Source of the DNA: Natronorubrum tibetense GA33
GTDB lineage: Archaea > Halobacteriota > Halobacteria > Halobacteriales > Natrialbaceae
Length of the DNA: 64,000 bases
Reading direction: 5' to 3'
NCBI RefSeq assembly: GCF_000383975.1
Contig: NZ_KB913017.1
Span: 1,903,105-1,967,104 of the forward strand
A program made the translations under genes and the position numbers. Under the pieces are notes generated by a model, which was given only the letters and a program-made list of their open reading frames with translations, did no database searches and was not told the DNA's origin. Below, one piece after another: positions 50,363 through 60,390 of this stretch (positions within the stretch are counted from its first letter, which is position 1; each line of letters starts with the position of its first letter).

Positions 50363-50508
50363 TCGTTCGGTGGGAGGCACAGGGGCGATAAGAACCATGC
50401 GGTTCCGAGTCGGTTCGAGTGGGTGTAGCACCCTTCGGTCGCGTCGGAACGACGCGACAGGCCGTCCGCATCGCAATCCCCTTGCCGACCGCACTCGAGC
50501 ACTCCCAC

Positions 50509-50874
50509 ATGACCAGCGATACCGACCCCACAGTCGCCGAGGCCGCCTGCTTCGAGGCTGGCATCAAGTTCGGCACGCTCTACCACCAGTTCGCCGGCAC
50601 TCCGGTGTCGCCCGACAGCGCTGCGAGTCTCGCGCGGGCGATGGAGGACTCGATCACCAATCAACCCCACTGTGCGGCGGTCACCGTCGACGTGATGGTC
50701 GACGAACTCGAGGCCGAACTCGCCGATTCGGCGGCTGATTACACGGAACTGACGGGACGGTTTCTCGAGGTCGAGATCGTCGTCGACTACGAGGGCTGTG
50801 AGGTCGTCACGCGGATGGCAATGGAAGACGGCTATCCGCTGATGCGCGTCGAGTCGGTTCGGGGTCGCGACTGA
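50509..50874 (+). CDS. mptD: Archaeal dihydroneopterin aldolase (MptD-type)
   Basis: Protein of 121 aa in the archaeal dihydroneopterin aldolase family (PF04038), needed for methanopterin/folate-type cofactor synthesis. Conserved features are AACFEAGIKFGTLYHQFAGTPVS (about 12-34), with the Glu and Tyr/His of the active site, NQPHCAAVTVDVMVD (about 50-64), and YPLMRVESV near the end. ATG 50509 has a GCACTCGAGC-type leader. It is divergent from azf across about 146 bp. In haloarchaea this would serve tetrahydrofolate biosynthesis. Confidence 0.87.
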   Translation: MTSDTDPTVAEAACFEAGIKFGTLYHQFAGTPVSPDSAASLARAMEDSITNQPHCAAVTVDVMVDELEAELADSAADYTELTGRFLEVEIVVDYEGCEVVTRMAMEDGYPLMRVESVRGRD

Positions 50875-50997
50875 TCGGCGGGCGGCCAGCGACTCCCTCG
50901 CGGAGCGCCCTACTGGCTTCAACTCGAGCACTCCACCGTCGACACCATTTTTCAGAAAATCCATACTTCTTGACACTCAACCTGTAGGGCAGACGTG

Positions 50998-51813
50998 ATG
51001 GGTCCCCTCAATTCAGTTGCCCCGTTTCACCGTGACCTCGCGCTCGCCGTGCTCGCAGTGGCGCTGCTCACTGCACCCCTGTGGGCGGCCACGCTATCGC
51101 TCGGCGAGCCGGTCACCGAGTACGACCGCGTCGAAGTCACGACCGACGGCGACGGCGTCGCGTACGCCGATCCCGATGCCGTTCCGCCTGAGACACCGAT
51201 CAGCGAGTCGATCGAGTGTGCCGGCTGGGGCGGTGACGTCCGTGCGTGCAGCTTCGAAGAGCACCTCCTCGAGGTCGACTCCCTGCCGACCAGTCTCTAC
51301 TCGACGAACCCGAACTCCACGTCGGTTCCGTGGACGCTCACGGCGGACTACTACGACTACGTCCAACTGGACGACCGACTCTACGAGGTAGCCTACGAGA
51401 CAAACGCGTCGGCACAGCGCAGCGACGGCATGTACCGGGTCGACATCACCCTCGAGCCCGCCGATCCCGACGATGTCCTCCGCTGGGAGTCGATCGATGT
51501 CGACGATGCCGACCTCCCGTCGGTCGTCGCCGATACCGCACGAGACGGATCGGGAACGAGTCGGGACGCCGTCGACGTCCCCGAATCACCGATTGAACTC
51601 GAGGACGGCACCTACTACCGAGTCTATCAGGAACGGGGCGAGCGCGACCCTCCGACAGGCGAGCGTCCCCTTTCGGCTGCGCTGACGTTCGTCTCGCCCG
51701 TCGTCGGCCTCATCGTTCTCGTCCGTCTCTCCCGTCGGGTCGAGATCTCGTACGTCGGCGCCGGTGAAAACGACGACGACACCGGGGACCCGTCGACCGA
51801 GAACCAACCGTAG
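50998..51813 (+). CDS. Membrane-anchored protein of unknown function
   Basis: Protein of 271 aa with an N-terminal helix (about 12-36, LALAVLAVALLTAPLWAA), a large polar region (about 40-220), and a second helix (about 222-240, LSAALTFVSPVVGLIVLV) with a charged tail. Topology places the central domain outside the membrane. The exterior has one CAGWGGDVRAC-type Cys pair and many acidic residues. GTG 50995 is directly followed by ATG 50998; I used the ATG. TATA-like TTCTTGACAC and CCATACTTC precede. Family not recognised. Confidence 0.7.
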   Translation: MGPLNSVAPFHRDLALAVLAVALLTAPLWAATLSLGEPVTEYDRVEVTTDGDGVAYADPDAVPPETPISESIECAGWGGDVRACSFEEHLLEVDSLPTSLYSTNPNSTSVPWTLTADYYDYVQLDDRLYEVAYETNASAQRSDGMYRVDITLEPADPDDVLRWESIDVDDADLPSVVADTARDGSGTSRDAVDVPESPIELEDGTYYRVYQERGERDPPTGERPLSAALTFVSPVVGLIVLVRLSRRVEISYVGAGENDDDTGDPSTENQP

Positions 51814-51972
51814 CGGCGACTCGACTCGACCCGTTCCGACACGAGCGCTCGGAACTGCGTGACTTCCCTTTCGAAACGCCGCTGCCGTTCGGCCGGTATC
51901 GCTCTGCTCGAGTCGATTTTCACTTTCACTTTCGGGCGACCTTTTAACCCCAGTCACGGTGAAGGGAATAAC

Positions 51973-52440
51973 ATGAGTCAAGCGACGTTCGGCGACGACG
52001 AGGAACTGTTCGGCGAAGCCGCCAACGAAATGCGCGAGGACGTCGAGGCCTCGCTCGAGGAGGCCTGGGACGCACTTCCGAGCGCCGACGACGTCTGGGA
52101 GACCGACGCCGACAACGTGCTGGGCGTGCTCAACGGGCTGAATTCCGCGCTGAACGCCGGGGATGCCGAGGACCACCTTCGAGACGCCAAGAAGTGGTTC
52201 ACGATGGGCCAGCGAGCCGACGCCTTCGAGGACGCCGACGACCTTGAAGAAGAGATCGGCGATCTCGAGGAAGCTATCGAGGACATCTCCGACGCCGGCG
52301 AACAGGTTGGCGAACTCACCTCGACGATTCCGGCCCTTCGCGGTACGCTCGAGGACGCCGGTCCCGCCGAGGACGAGGAAGACGAGGAGGAGGAAGCGGA
52401 GAGTGACGCCGACGAAGACGACGAGGAAGACGAAGAGTAA
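51973..52440 (+). CDS. DUF5790 family protein
   Basis: Very acidic soluble protein of 155 aa. It begins MSQATFGDDEELFGEAANEM, then has coiled-coil-like helices (SLEEAWDALPSADDVW, AEDHLRDAKKWFTMGQRADAF, EEEIGDLEEAIEDISDAGEQ) and a nearly all Asp/Glu tail. This pattern fits the haloarchaeal DUF5790 proteins, of unknown function, often next to conserved housekeeping genes. ATG 51973 gives the conserved MSQATFGDD; an in-frame Met 38 codons upstream lies in the TTTTAACC promoter region. Confidence 0.82.
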   Translation: MSQATFGDDEELFGEAANEMREDVEASLEEAWDALPSADDVWETDADNVLGVLNGLNSALNAGDAEDHLRDAKKWFTMGQRADAFEDADDLEEEIGDLEEAIEDISDAGEQVGELTSTIPALRGTLEDAGPAEDEEDEEEEAESDADEDDEEDEE

Positions 52441-52484
52441 CCTCGAGCCGACTCCGGTCACCGGTACTCGTGCGAACGAGCCCG

Positions 52485-53222
52485 CTACCGACGCTCGGGC
52501 CGCGAGACGTCTCGCTCTGCGACGGCCTCGAGCAGCCGCGCCAGCGCGTCGCCCGCTCGCTCGAGAAGCTCCTTGCCGCGCCGTTCATCGCCCGCGTCTG
52601 GATCCCCGACGACGCCGTTTTCGCTGAAGGCTGCCGAATCGTAGGCGAGATTCGTGTGACTTACCCACTCGCCCCAGCCGTCGGCTCGCCCGGCCTGGGC
52701 CTCGTCCATCCGATCCTCGCGAACCAGTTCGGGCTCGCAGTGGCGAAGCAGGGCAGTCTCGAGCGGGCCGCCGTGGCCCATCTCCGCGGAGTGTTCGCCG
52801 ACGGCCTCGAACCAGGTGAACGGGACGGCGTACGCCTCGCCATCGCGGGTGACCCGGCCGCCGACCTCTCGCAATGCGTCGACGTTACCGCCGTGGCCGT
52901 TGACGAGGACCACCCGGTCGAAGCCGTGGTAGGCGAGGCTCTCGACGGCCTCGCGGACGTAGCGTCGGAACGTCTCGTCGGAGACCCACATCGTCCCGGG
53001 GAACTGGCGGTGCTCTTCGGCGACGCCGACCGGAATCGCCGGGGCGCGCACGACCTCGCGATTGACGCGCGCTATTCCGGCGTCGGCGACCGCCTCCGCG
53101 GCGATGACGTCCGTCCCGAGCGGTGCGTGGGGGCCGTGCTGTTCCGTACTCCCGACGGGAACGACCGCGAGATCGGTCTCGCAGTCTCGAACGTCCGTCC
53201 ACGTCGCGTCGCGTAGGTTCAT
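52485..53222 (-). CDS. Creatininase-family amidohydrolase
   Basis: Metal-dependent hydrolase of 245 aa. The signature is VPVGSTEQHGPHAPLGTDV (about 21-39), with E, H and H/D metal ligands, followed by VLVNGHGGNVDALREVGG (about 105-122) and EMGHGGPLETALLRH (about 150-164). In archaea, members include the formamide deformylase ArfB of riboflavin/F420 biosynthesis as well as MftE-like peptidases. Specific function cannot be settled. ATG 53222 (MNLRDATWTDVRDC) is used. It is divergent from the PAP2 gene. Confidence 0.85.
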   Translation of the reverse strand: MNLRDATWTDVRDCETDLAVVPVGSTEQHGPHAPLGTDVIAAEAVADAGIARVNREVVRAPAIPVGVAEEHRQFPGTMWVSDETFRRYVREAVESLAYHGFDRVVLVNGHGGNVDALREVGGRVTRDGEAYAVPFTWFEAVGEHSAEMGHGGPLETALLRHCEPELVREDRMDEAQAGRADGWGEWVSHTNLAYDSAAFSENGVVGDPDAGDERRGKELLERAGDALARLLEAVAERDVSRPERR

Positions 53223-53345
53223 GCGGGAGTACTCCCACGGAGCAGCCAAGAAACCCCCGGTGGACGCGACTTGTTTCCGCCCCCATTTAGTACGCTTGCA
53301 GCTGCCGGTCTCGACGGTATCCGACGATCCGTCGAATCCGACGCC

Positions 53346-54275
53346 ATGTATCGCGGCGGCGACGTTCTCGAGTCGCTCCACGGCTCCGTTCCGGAGTGGT
53401 TGCTCCTGCTCGCTGCACTCGTAACCCGCCTCGGCGACGTCGCCACCGTTATTTCGATCGTGATCCTGGCGTCCTGGTTGCTCACGTGGCGAGGGACGGC
53501 GGCTGAACTCGAGTCTCCGGAGACGGATTCGATCGCACCGAACGCCGACCGCGCGCCCGCCGTCTGGCTCGTGGGCGTCGTCGTCGGCGGGCTGGCGGCG
53601 ATGACCGCACTGAAATATCTCTTCGCGTTGCCGCGGCCAGAACTCGTCGCGGCGACACCAAGCATGTTACCGACGGCGCTCGAGTCGACGTACGTCTCGA
53701 CGGTGACGCTGGGCGGCTACGGCTTTCCGAGCGGCCACGCGGTCGGGGCCACCGTCGCCTACGGAGCGCTGGCGCTTGCGACCTCCCTCGGGACGCGTCG
53801 CAGCCGACTCGCGGTCGCGGGCGTCCTCGCGCTCGCGGTGAGCCTCTCACGGGTCGTCCTCGCCGTCCACTACCCCGGCGATATCGTCGCCGGAATCCTC
53901 CTCGGGGTCGGCTACCTCGCGGCGGTCTGGTGGCTGCTCGAGCGCTCGCCGGCCGATCGCACGACGACCGCCTTCGCGCTGGCGCTCGGTCTCGCACTCG
54001 TCGCGATAGCCGTCAGCGGCGCCGCGGGCCGGTCGGTGGCGTACGCCGCACTCGCAGCCGGCGGCTTGACGATCTGGTCGTTCGCCCGTCCTCGCTCCGG
54101 TCGGCTCTCGTCCGCACGGCCCGCGTATCACGCGGAGTCGGCGACGATTGCACTCGCTCTCCTCGTCGGTGTTATCGTCGTCGGTGGAGGGCTGCAGTCG
54201 GTCGGTCCGGCCGCCGCCCTCGGTGCGCTGGTCGTCGTGCCGGCGGTGATCCGGCCGCGGCTGTCGCCGTCGTAG
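53346..54275 (+). CDS. PAP2-family membrane phosphatase
   Basis: Integral membrane phosphatase of 309 aa. The three PAP2 motifs are intact: ALKYLFALPRPEL (K-x6-RP, about 83-95), GFPSGHAVG (PSGH, about 123-131) and LSRVVLAVHYPGDIVAG (SR-x5-H-x3-D, about 161-177). Around them are about six helices, followed by a long additional hydrophobic C-terminal part (about 210-309) beyond a typical PAP2 length. It could act on undecaprenyl- or archaeal lipid phosphates. ATG 53346 preferred over the TTG 75 bases upstream. Confidence 0.9.
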   Translation: MYRGGDVLESLHGSVPEWLLLLAALVTRLGDVATVISIVILASWLLTWRGTAAELESPETDSIAPNADRAPAVWLVGVVVGGLAAMTALKYLFALPRPELVAATPSMLPTALESTYVSTVTLGGYGFPSGHAVGATVAYGALALATSLGTRRSRLAVAGVLALAVSLSRVVLAVHYPGDIVAGILLGVGYLAAVWWLLERSPADRTTTAFALALGLALVAIAVSGAAGRSVAYAALAAGGLTIWSFARPRSGRLSSARPAYHAESATIALALLVGVIVVGGGLQSVGPAAALGALVVVPAVIRPRLSPS

Positions 54276-54340
54276 CGGCGACCTCGCGAGTGGCGAACGC
54301 AGGGGCAATCGGTTTTTGACGGCGTCCGTACATTCCGACT

Positions 54341-54685
54341 ATGACTGACGACAATCGACAGCTCGGCGTCGAACTCGGCGAGCTCGGCGACGACCTCGAG
54401 TCCGCGGAGTATCCGATGAGCGAGGACGAGTTGCTCGAGCGCTACGGTGACGGGGAGATCGAGATGGAGGGCGAGACGGAGACGCTCGAGCACATCATCG
54501 GCCCGCTGAACGAGGACGAGTACCGAGACTACGGCGAGGTCGAGCAGGCGATCATGAACATGGTCGGCGACGAGGCTATCGGACGGAAGAATTACAGCGA
54601 CCGCACGCCCCCGGCGGCGGGCGAGGACCGCCAGGACGAAGGCGCACCGGACCAGGATGACCAGGAAGGCCAGGAGTCGTTCTGA
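54341..54685 (+). CDS. DUF5789 family protein
   Basis: Acidic soluble protein of 114 aa. It contains LGELGDDLESAEYPMSEDELLERYGDGEIEMEGETETLEHIIGPL and EQAIMNMVGDEAIGRKNYSDR; the helix with NMVGDxAxGRKxYSDR is the hallmark of the haloarchaeal DUF5789 family. The tail is disordered and Glu/Gln/Asp-rich. Related proteins are small and of unknown function, perhaps nucleic-acid-associated regulators. ATG 54341. Confidence 0.82.
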   Translation: MTDDNRQLGVELGELGDDLESAEYPMSEDELLERYGDGEIEMEGETETLEHIIGPLNEDEYRDYGEVEQAIMNMVGDEAIGRKNYSDRTPPAAGEDRQDEGAPDQDDQEGQESF

Positions 54686-54705
54686 CGGCCCGAGCGACGA
54701 TCGAT

Positions 54706-54750
54706 GGTTGCTGGTCGAGTACCGGTTAATGGTTGCTGGTCGAGTACCGG

Positions 54751-54755
<5 letters not shown>
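54706..54755. repeat. Tandem 25-bp duplication including a stop codon
   Basis: A 25-bp unit beginning GGTTGCTGGTCGAGTACC is repeated perfectly at 54706-54730 and 54731-54755. The right copy contains the TTA that is the stop codon complement of the minus-strand ABC gene. It is a recent duplication since the two copies are identical. Confidence 0.8.
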
Positions 54756-56694
<1,939 letters not shown>

Positions 56695-56787
56695 TGCGTT
56701 CGGTTCGGGGACCGCCGCCAATAAGGGTTGCTACGAACCGAAACACCCCAGCCGCCGGTAGCGTTCCGTGTCGCTCTCGCGTGCAAC

Positions 56788-57282
56788 TTACTGGTACTCG
56801 ATTTCGATCTCGTCGCCCGGTTCAATTCCCCGTTCGTCGGCGTAGCCTCGCGGCACCTCGAGGACGTACTGAGCCCGGCCGGTGTACTCGAGGTTCTCGC
56901 CGTCCTCGTCGGCGTCGGGTGCCCGAGCCGCCTCGATGGACGTGATCTCGCGGTCGGCGTCGACGAAGATGATGTCGATGTCGAAGTCCATCTCGCGCAT
57001 GAAGTAGGTTCGCTCGCCCTCGCTCGAGTGGACGAACAGCATCCCCTCGCCGTCGGCGAGCGAGTCGTGATCGCTCAACCCGGTGTAGCGCTCGGCGCGG
57101 GTGTCCGCGACCTCCGCGTCGACGACGGCGAGTTCGTCGCCGGTGTCGGCCTCGAGGACTCGGACTTCGGCCTGTTCCTCGGCCCAGGGCGGGGTGATCA
57201 GTCCCAGTTGGAGGACGAGCAGGCCGATCAAGGAGAGGGCGACGAGGAGAAGGAGGGACTTCCAGACCCGCTCGAGGACCAT
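56788..57282 (-). CDS. DUF192 family exported/anchored protein
   Basis: Protein of 164 aa with an N-terminal helix (about 8-30, SLLLLVALSLIGLLVLQLGL) that is a signal anchor, then the DUF192 beta domain: VRVLEADTGDELAVVDAEVADTRAERYTGLSDH (family start), GMLFVHSSEGERTYFMREMDFDIDIIFVDAD (the FMR-x-M-x-F-x-I-D-x-x-F signature) and IEPGDEIEIEYQ. Family structures are small beta barrels of unknown function. The gene is followed on the other strand by tRNA-Val. ATG 57282. Confidence 0.88.
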   Translation of the reverse strand: MVLERVWKSLLLLVALSLIGLLVLQLGLITPPWAEEQAEVRVLEADTGDELAVVDAEVADTRAERYTGLSDHDSLADGEGMLFVHSSEGERTYFMREMDFDIDIIFVDADREITSIEAARAPDADEDGENLEYTGRAQYVLEVPRGYADERGIEPGDEIEIEYQ

Positions 57283-57342
57283 ACCCCTCCTGCGGCGTGA
57301 GAAAGTAAAGGTTATTCGGACGGGGGGATTTGGTCGGCATAC

Positions 57343-57416
57343 GGGCTCGTGGTCTAGCTGGTTATGACGCGGCCTTTACAAGGCCGAGGTCGGTGGTTCG
57401 AACCCGCCCGAGCCCA
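57343..57416 (+). tRNA. tRNA-Val (anticodon TAC)
   Basis: Acceptor GGGCTCG (57343-57349) pairs with CGAGCCC (57409-57415), discriminator A at 57416. D arm GTCTAGCTGGTTATGAC. Anticodon stem CGGCC/GGCCG with loop TTTACAA, anticodon TAC reading GTA/GTG. T arm GGTGG-TTCGAAC-CCGCC. No intron and no encoded CCA. A GTTATTCGG box lies about 30 bp upstream. The 3' end is followed without spacer by a hairpin and a second T-arm and acceptor copy. Confidence 0.95.
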
Positions 57417-57539
57417 TATTTCTGCCGCGAACAAGTCGTGAGCGGCAGAAATCTGTCGCGAGTGGTGGGTTCGAACTAGACCGAGGTTCTGCGCCGCAGG
57501 CGCAGGTTCTCGGGCGTAGTTCGAACCCGCTCGAGCCCA
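57417..57539 (+). repeat. tRNA-trailing unit after tRNA-Val
   Basis: An 11-bp hairpin, ATTTCTGCCGC (57418-57428)/GCGGCAGAAAT (57442-57452), encloses the 13-nt loop GAACAAGTCGTGA. Then an inverted T-arm half GGGTTCGAACTA (57467-57478) pairs exactly with TAGTTCGAACCC (57517-57528). Inside lie CCGAG..CTCGG and a CTGCGCC-GCA-GGCGCAG hairpin (about 57489-57505). The unit ends with GCTCGAGCCCA (57529-57539), a copy of the tRNA 3' acceptor strand with one mismatch. Confidence 0.82.
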
Positions 57540-57692
57540 CCGTCGAAAACTCGTCCGCTGTTACACCCCCTAGTTATATTTCGGGTGAAACGCCCGCTCA
57601 CTAGCTGGGCGAATTGATCACAGACACATCTGCTGGGGAAATAGCAGTAATAGGATGCCACACAGGATGTGATGGCCGGCACTATAGGCAAG

Positions 57693-58229
57693 TCAGTTGT
57701 TGAGTAGAGGGAGTGACCGGTGATGCACGATATCTGAAAAAACGGTCCCCAAAAGAGACATCCAAAGGACACAGAGAACGAGTCCGAGGATCACTGCCCA
57801 GTGAAATTGTATTGCAAGCGGTGCAAGAACTACTAGGGGAATAGCTATCGGAGTAAGCATTATTTGTAGTAGTTCTCCAAGCCATGCCGGCCCAAAGCCA
57901 GCCATTTCGATGAGCGCCCAGACCAAAGAGACAGCTATGAAAATAGCGAATACGGCGAGAGCAGTATCGTCTGGCTGAAACACCCGCTGACGGTACGGTA
58001 ACGTATACTGCTCAGTCTCGCTACGCTGCTGCCTGAAGAGTGCTACGACCGCAGCAAACACGGTAGAACCGAAAACCGCAGCTCCGATAGCAATTGCGAC
58101 CAATTCTGTGGTGGGCTCCGTGTAGGGTGGTAGCCGCTCCGTCGTCACGTTACGATTGATGTACCACACTGCCGGGAAGAGCGCCATAAAAAACGGAATG
58201 ACCATTGTACGAACGAGTCGTCTCATCAT
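57693..58229 (-). CDS. AT-richer membrane protein next to tRNA-Val
   Basis: Protein of 178 aa with about five hydrophobic segments (about 8-25, 45-68, 90-110, 118-140, 145-165). Codon third positions are much less G/C-biased than neighbours, with many A/T codons, suggesting recent acquisition. It lies in a low-GC patch (about 57540-58490) adjoining the tRNA-Val unit. Two ATGs are adjacent (58229 and 58226). A palindromic TATA element is 10-27 bp upstream. Not recognised; possibly cargo of a former integrated element. Confidence 0.6.
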   Translation of the reverse strand: MMRRLVRTMVIPFFMALFPAVWYINRNVTTERLPPYTEPTTELVAIAIGAAVFGSTVFAAVVALFRQQRSETEQYTLPYRQRVFQPDDTALAVFAIFIAVSLVWALIEMAGFGPAWLGELLQIMLTPIAIPLVVLAPLAIQFHWAVILGLVLCVLWMSLLGTVFSDIVHHRSLPLLNN

Positions 58230-58238
58230 TCACTCTAA

Positions 58239-58256
58239 TTTATACTAACGTATAAA
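58239..58256. promoter_or_regulatory. Palindromic TATA element
   Basis: TTTATAC-TAAC-GTATAAA is a perfect inverted repeat with a four-base spacer, 10-27 bp before the ATG of the AT-rich membrane protein gene. One arm would act as TATA box for a near-leaderless transcript; the other may act in the opposite direction. It has the same design as the element upstream of cspA. Confidence 0.5.
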
Positions 58257-58512
58257 CATAATCCCGCTCTGCACCCGTTTTGCAGTTACTGAAGTGATTG
58301 AGAGGAATACCGGTACCTGCTTGCCCTGTACGTGCCATTAGAGGCCCAGAATCGATCTACCGCCGAGTATCTCAACCTCCCTTCCGCTACCCCGTCGCGA
58401 TAGGTCCCCGAAACCGATCCTCCCGTCCGATGTAATTCGAGACGAATTGACAACCCCCACCTCGAGCGTCCGCAACTCGCAGCACTTGAGCCCGCTTCAC
58501 TGCGCGGAGCAA

Positions 58513-60300
58513 TCACTGCGCCGAGTACAGCTCCGCGTACGCCCCGTCCAGCTCGAGCAACTGTCCGTGCTCACCGCGTTCGGCGATGGTGCCGTCCTCG
58601 AGCGTGTAGATCCGATCCGCGTCCCGAACCGTCGAGAGGCGGTGGGCGATGGCGAGGATCGTGTACTCCTGGGACATCGATTCGATGCCGTCCTGGACCC
58701 GGCGTTCGATGTTGGCGTCGAGGTCGCTCGTCGCCTCGTCTAACACGAGGATGTCGGCGTCCTCGAGCAGGGCGCGGGCGAGGGCGACGCGCTGACGCTG
58801 GCCGCCGGAGAGTCGGACCCCGTCGTCGCCGAGTTCGGTGTCGTAGCCCTCGGGCAGTTCGTCGAGGAACTCGGTGACCTGGGCGATCTCGCAGGCCTCT
58901 TCGACCTCTGCCCGGGTGGCCTCGCTGTTCCCGGCCGTGACGTTCTCGAGGAGCGTCGTGTTGAAGATATACGGGTCCTGGCGCACGAACGCGAGTCGCG
59001 AGCGCCACTCGTCGGTGTCGAACTCGTCGATCGAGTCGCCGTTGGCGGTGATCTCGCCGCTGTCGGGTTCGTAGAGGCGAGCGACCAGCGCGGCGATGGT
59101 CGATTTCCCCTCCCCAGACTGGCCGACGAACGCGACGAACTCGCCGTCGTCGACGCGGAAGGAGAGGTCGTCCAACACCGGCTCGTCGGGTTCGTAGGAG
59201 AACGAGACGTCCTCGAACGCCAGCGGCGTCGGCCTCTCCGGAACCGGACAGTCGCCGCCCTCGTGGTCCCGGTTCGCCTCGAGTTCCTCGATGAACTGCT
59301 GCGTTCGGACGAGGTGGGGGAGGCGGCCTTCGACCTTGTAGAAGTACTCGTTTGCGTTGCTGACCCGCGGCCCGAGCTGGAACATGATGAACAGGAACGC
59401 GGCCAGCGCGCCCAGCGACATGTCCGCGAACGTGATAGAGACGTAGATCAGGCCAAAGACCATGACGGCGATTCCGAGGTTGTACGCACAACCGATCGCG
59501 GCCTCGTTGCGGCCGAGTTTGATCGACGAGGTAGTAAAGCGCTCGAGGTGGGTGGAGAACGTGTCGTAGATCTCGTCGTGTTTCCCGATGAGCTTCACGT
59601 CCCGGATCCCCTGGGTCCCCGTCTGGACGCTCTGTTGGATCCCCTCGTTCGCGTCAGCCACCTGATCGCCGACGTCGTAGCCGCCCTCGAGCACGTGTCG
59701 AACGAGGAAGGTCAGGGAGACGATGGCGACCCCGGCGACGACCGTCATGAGCGGCGAGATGTAGAAGGCGATGGCGAGGTACATCCCGATCAGGAGCACC
59801 TGTTCGAAGAAGCGAACGAAGTCCCGGATCACCTTTCCGGCGTACTCCGCCTGCGTCACGATCGCGTTGAGAACGTCGTCGGAGCCCTCTTTGTCGAAGT
59901 AGGCGACTCGAGCGTCGAGCGCGCTCCGGAAGGCCTGGGACTGGAGGTCGCGGACGTAGTGGGTCCGCAGCCAGACGCGCATCCAGCCGACGGCGAACGA
60001 CGCGAGATACCGGACGGTGATCACCGCGCTGACGGTCAGCACGATGTACCCCAGCGTGAACGGGATTCCAACGAACTCGAACGCGGTCAGGAAGACGCCG
60101 ACGAGTTCGTCGTCCGCGGCCGCCTCGCCCGATCCCTGTGCCATCTCGATGATCGGGATGATGAAACTCACCCCGACGCCCTCGAGTATGGCGACGATCC
60201 CGCTGAAGACGATGAGGAAGACCGTGAGTGCCGGGCGATAGGTCGCAACGAGGTACAACCCCCGGAGCTTCTCGCGGCGTGTGAGATCCTCGGTAGACAT
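58513..60300 (-). CDS. ABC exporter, fused membrane-ATPase half transporter 2
   Basis: ABC transporter of 595 aa, exporter type. Six helices (about 20-330) come first. The nucleotide-binding domain has Walker A GQSGEGKST, a VRQDPYIFN Q-loop, signature LSGGQRQRVALARALL, Walker B ILVLDEATSDLD and switch AIAHRLSTV. It is more divergent from the 54.7-kb exporter than a recent duplicate. Related haloarchaeal proteins sit in exopolysaccharide and lipid clusters. ATG 60300. Divergent from a ParB-fold-like gene, so they may share regulation. Confidence 0.93.
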   Translation of the reverse strand: MSTEDLTRREKLRGLYLVATYRPALTVFLIVFSGIVAILEGVGVSFIIPIIEMAQGSGEAAADDELVGVFLTAFEFVGIPFTLGYIVLTVSAVITVRYLASFAVGWMRVWLRTHYVRDLQSQAFRSALDARVAYFDKEGSDDVLNAIVTQAEYAGKVIRDFVRFFEQVLLIGMYLAIAFYISPLMTVVAGVAIVSLTFLVRHVLEGGYDVGDQVADANEGIQQSVQTGTQGIRDVKLIGKHDEIYDTFSTHLERFTTSSIKLGRNEAAIGCAYNLGIAVMVFGLIYVSITFADMSLGALAAFLFIMFQLGPRVSNANEYFYKVEGRLPHLVRTQQFIEELEANRDHEGGDCPVPERPTPLAFEDVSFSYEPDEPVLDDLSFRVDDGEFVAFVGQSGEGKSTIAALVARLYEPDSGEITANGDSIDEFDTDEWRSRLAFVRQDPYIFNTTLLENVTAGNSEATRAEVEEACEIAQVTEFLDELPEGYDTELGDDGVRLSGGQRQRVALARALLEDADILVLDEATSDLDANIERRVQDGIESMSQEYTILAIAHRLSTVRDADRIYTLEDGTIAERGEHGQLLELDGAYAELYSAQ

Positions 60301-60390
60301 GAATTCGATTCGGATTACTGCTCGAGACGGTATTGTTATGGGAACGTTATCGACTCAGAGAGTGTTCACGCCCGATGGTAGTATTCGACT

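Noticed and set aside
53271-53345. TTG start for the PAP2 gene
   Set aside because: It would add a 25-residue non-conserved segment; ATG at 53346 is a better start.
57463-57539. A second tRNA-Val gene
   Set aside because: Only a T-arm and acceptor 3' strand copy are present in a cruciform; no D or anticodon arm.
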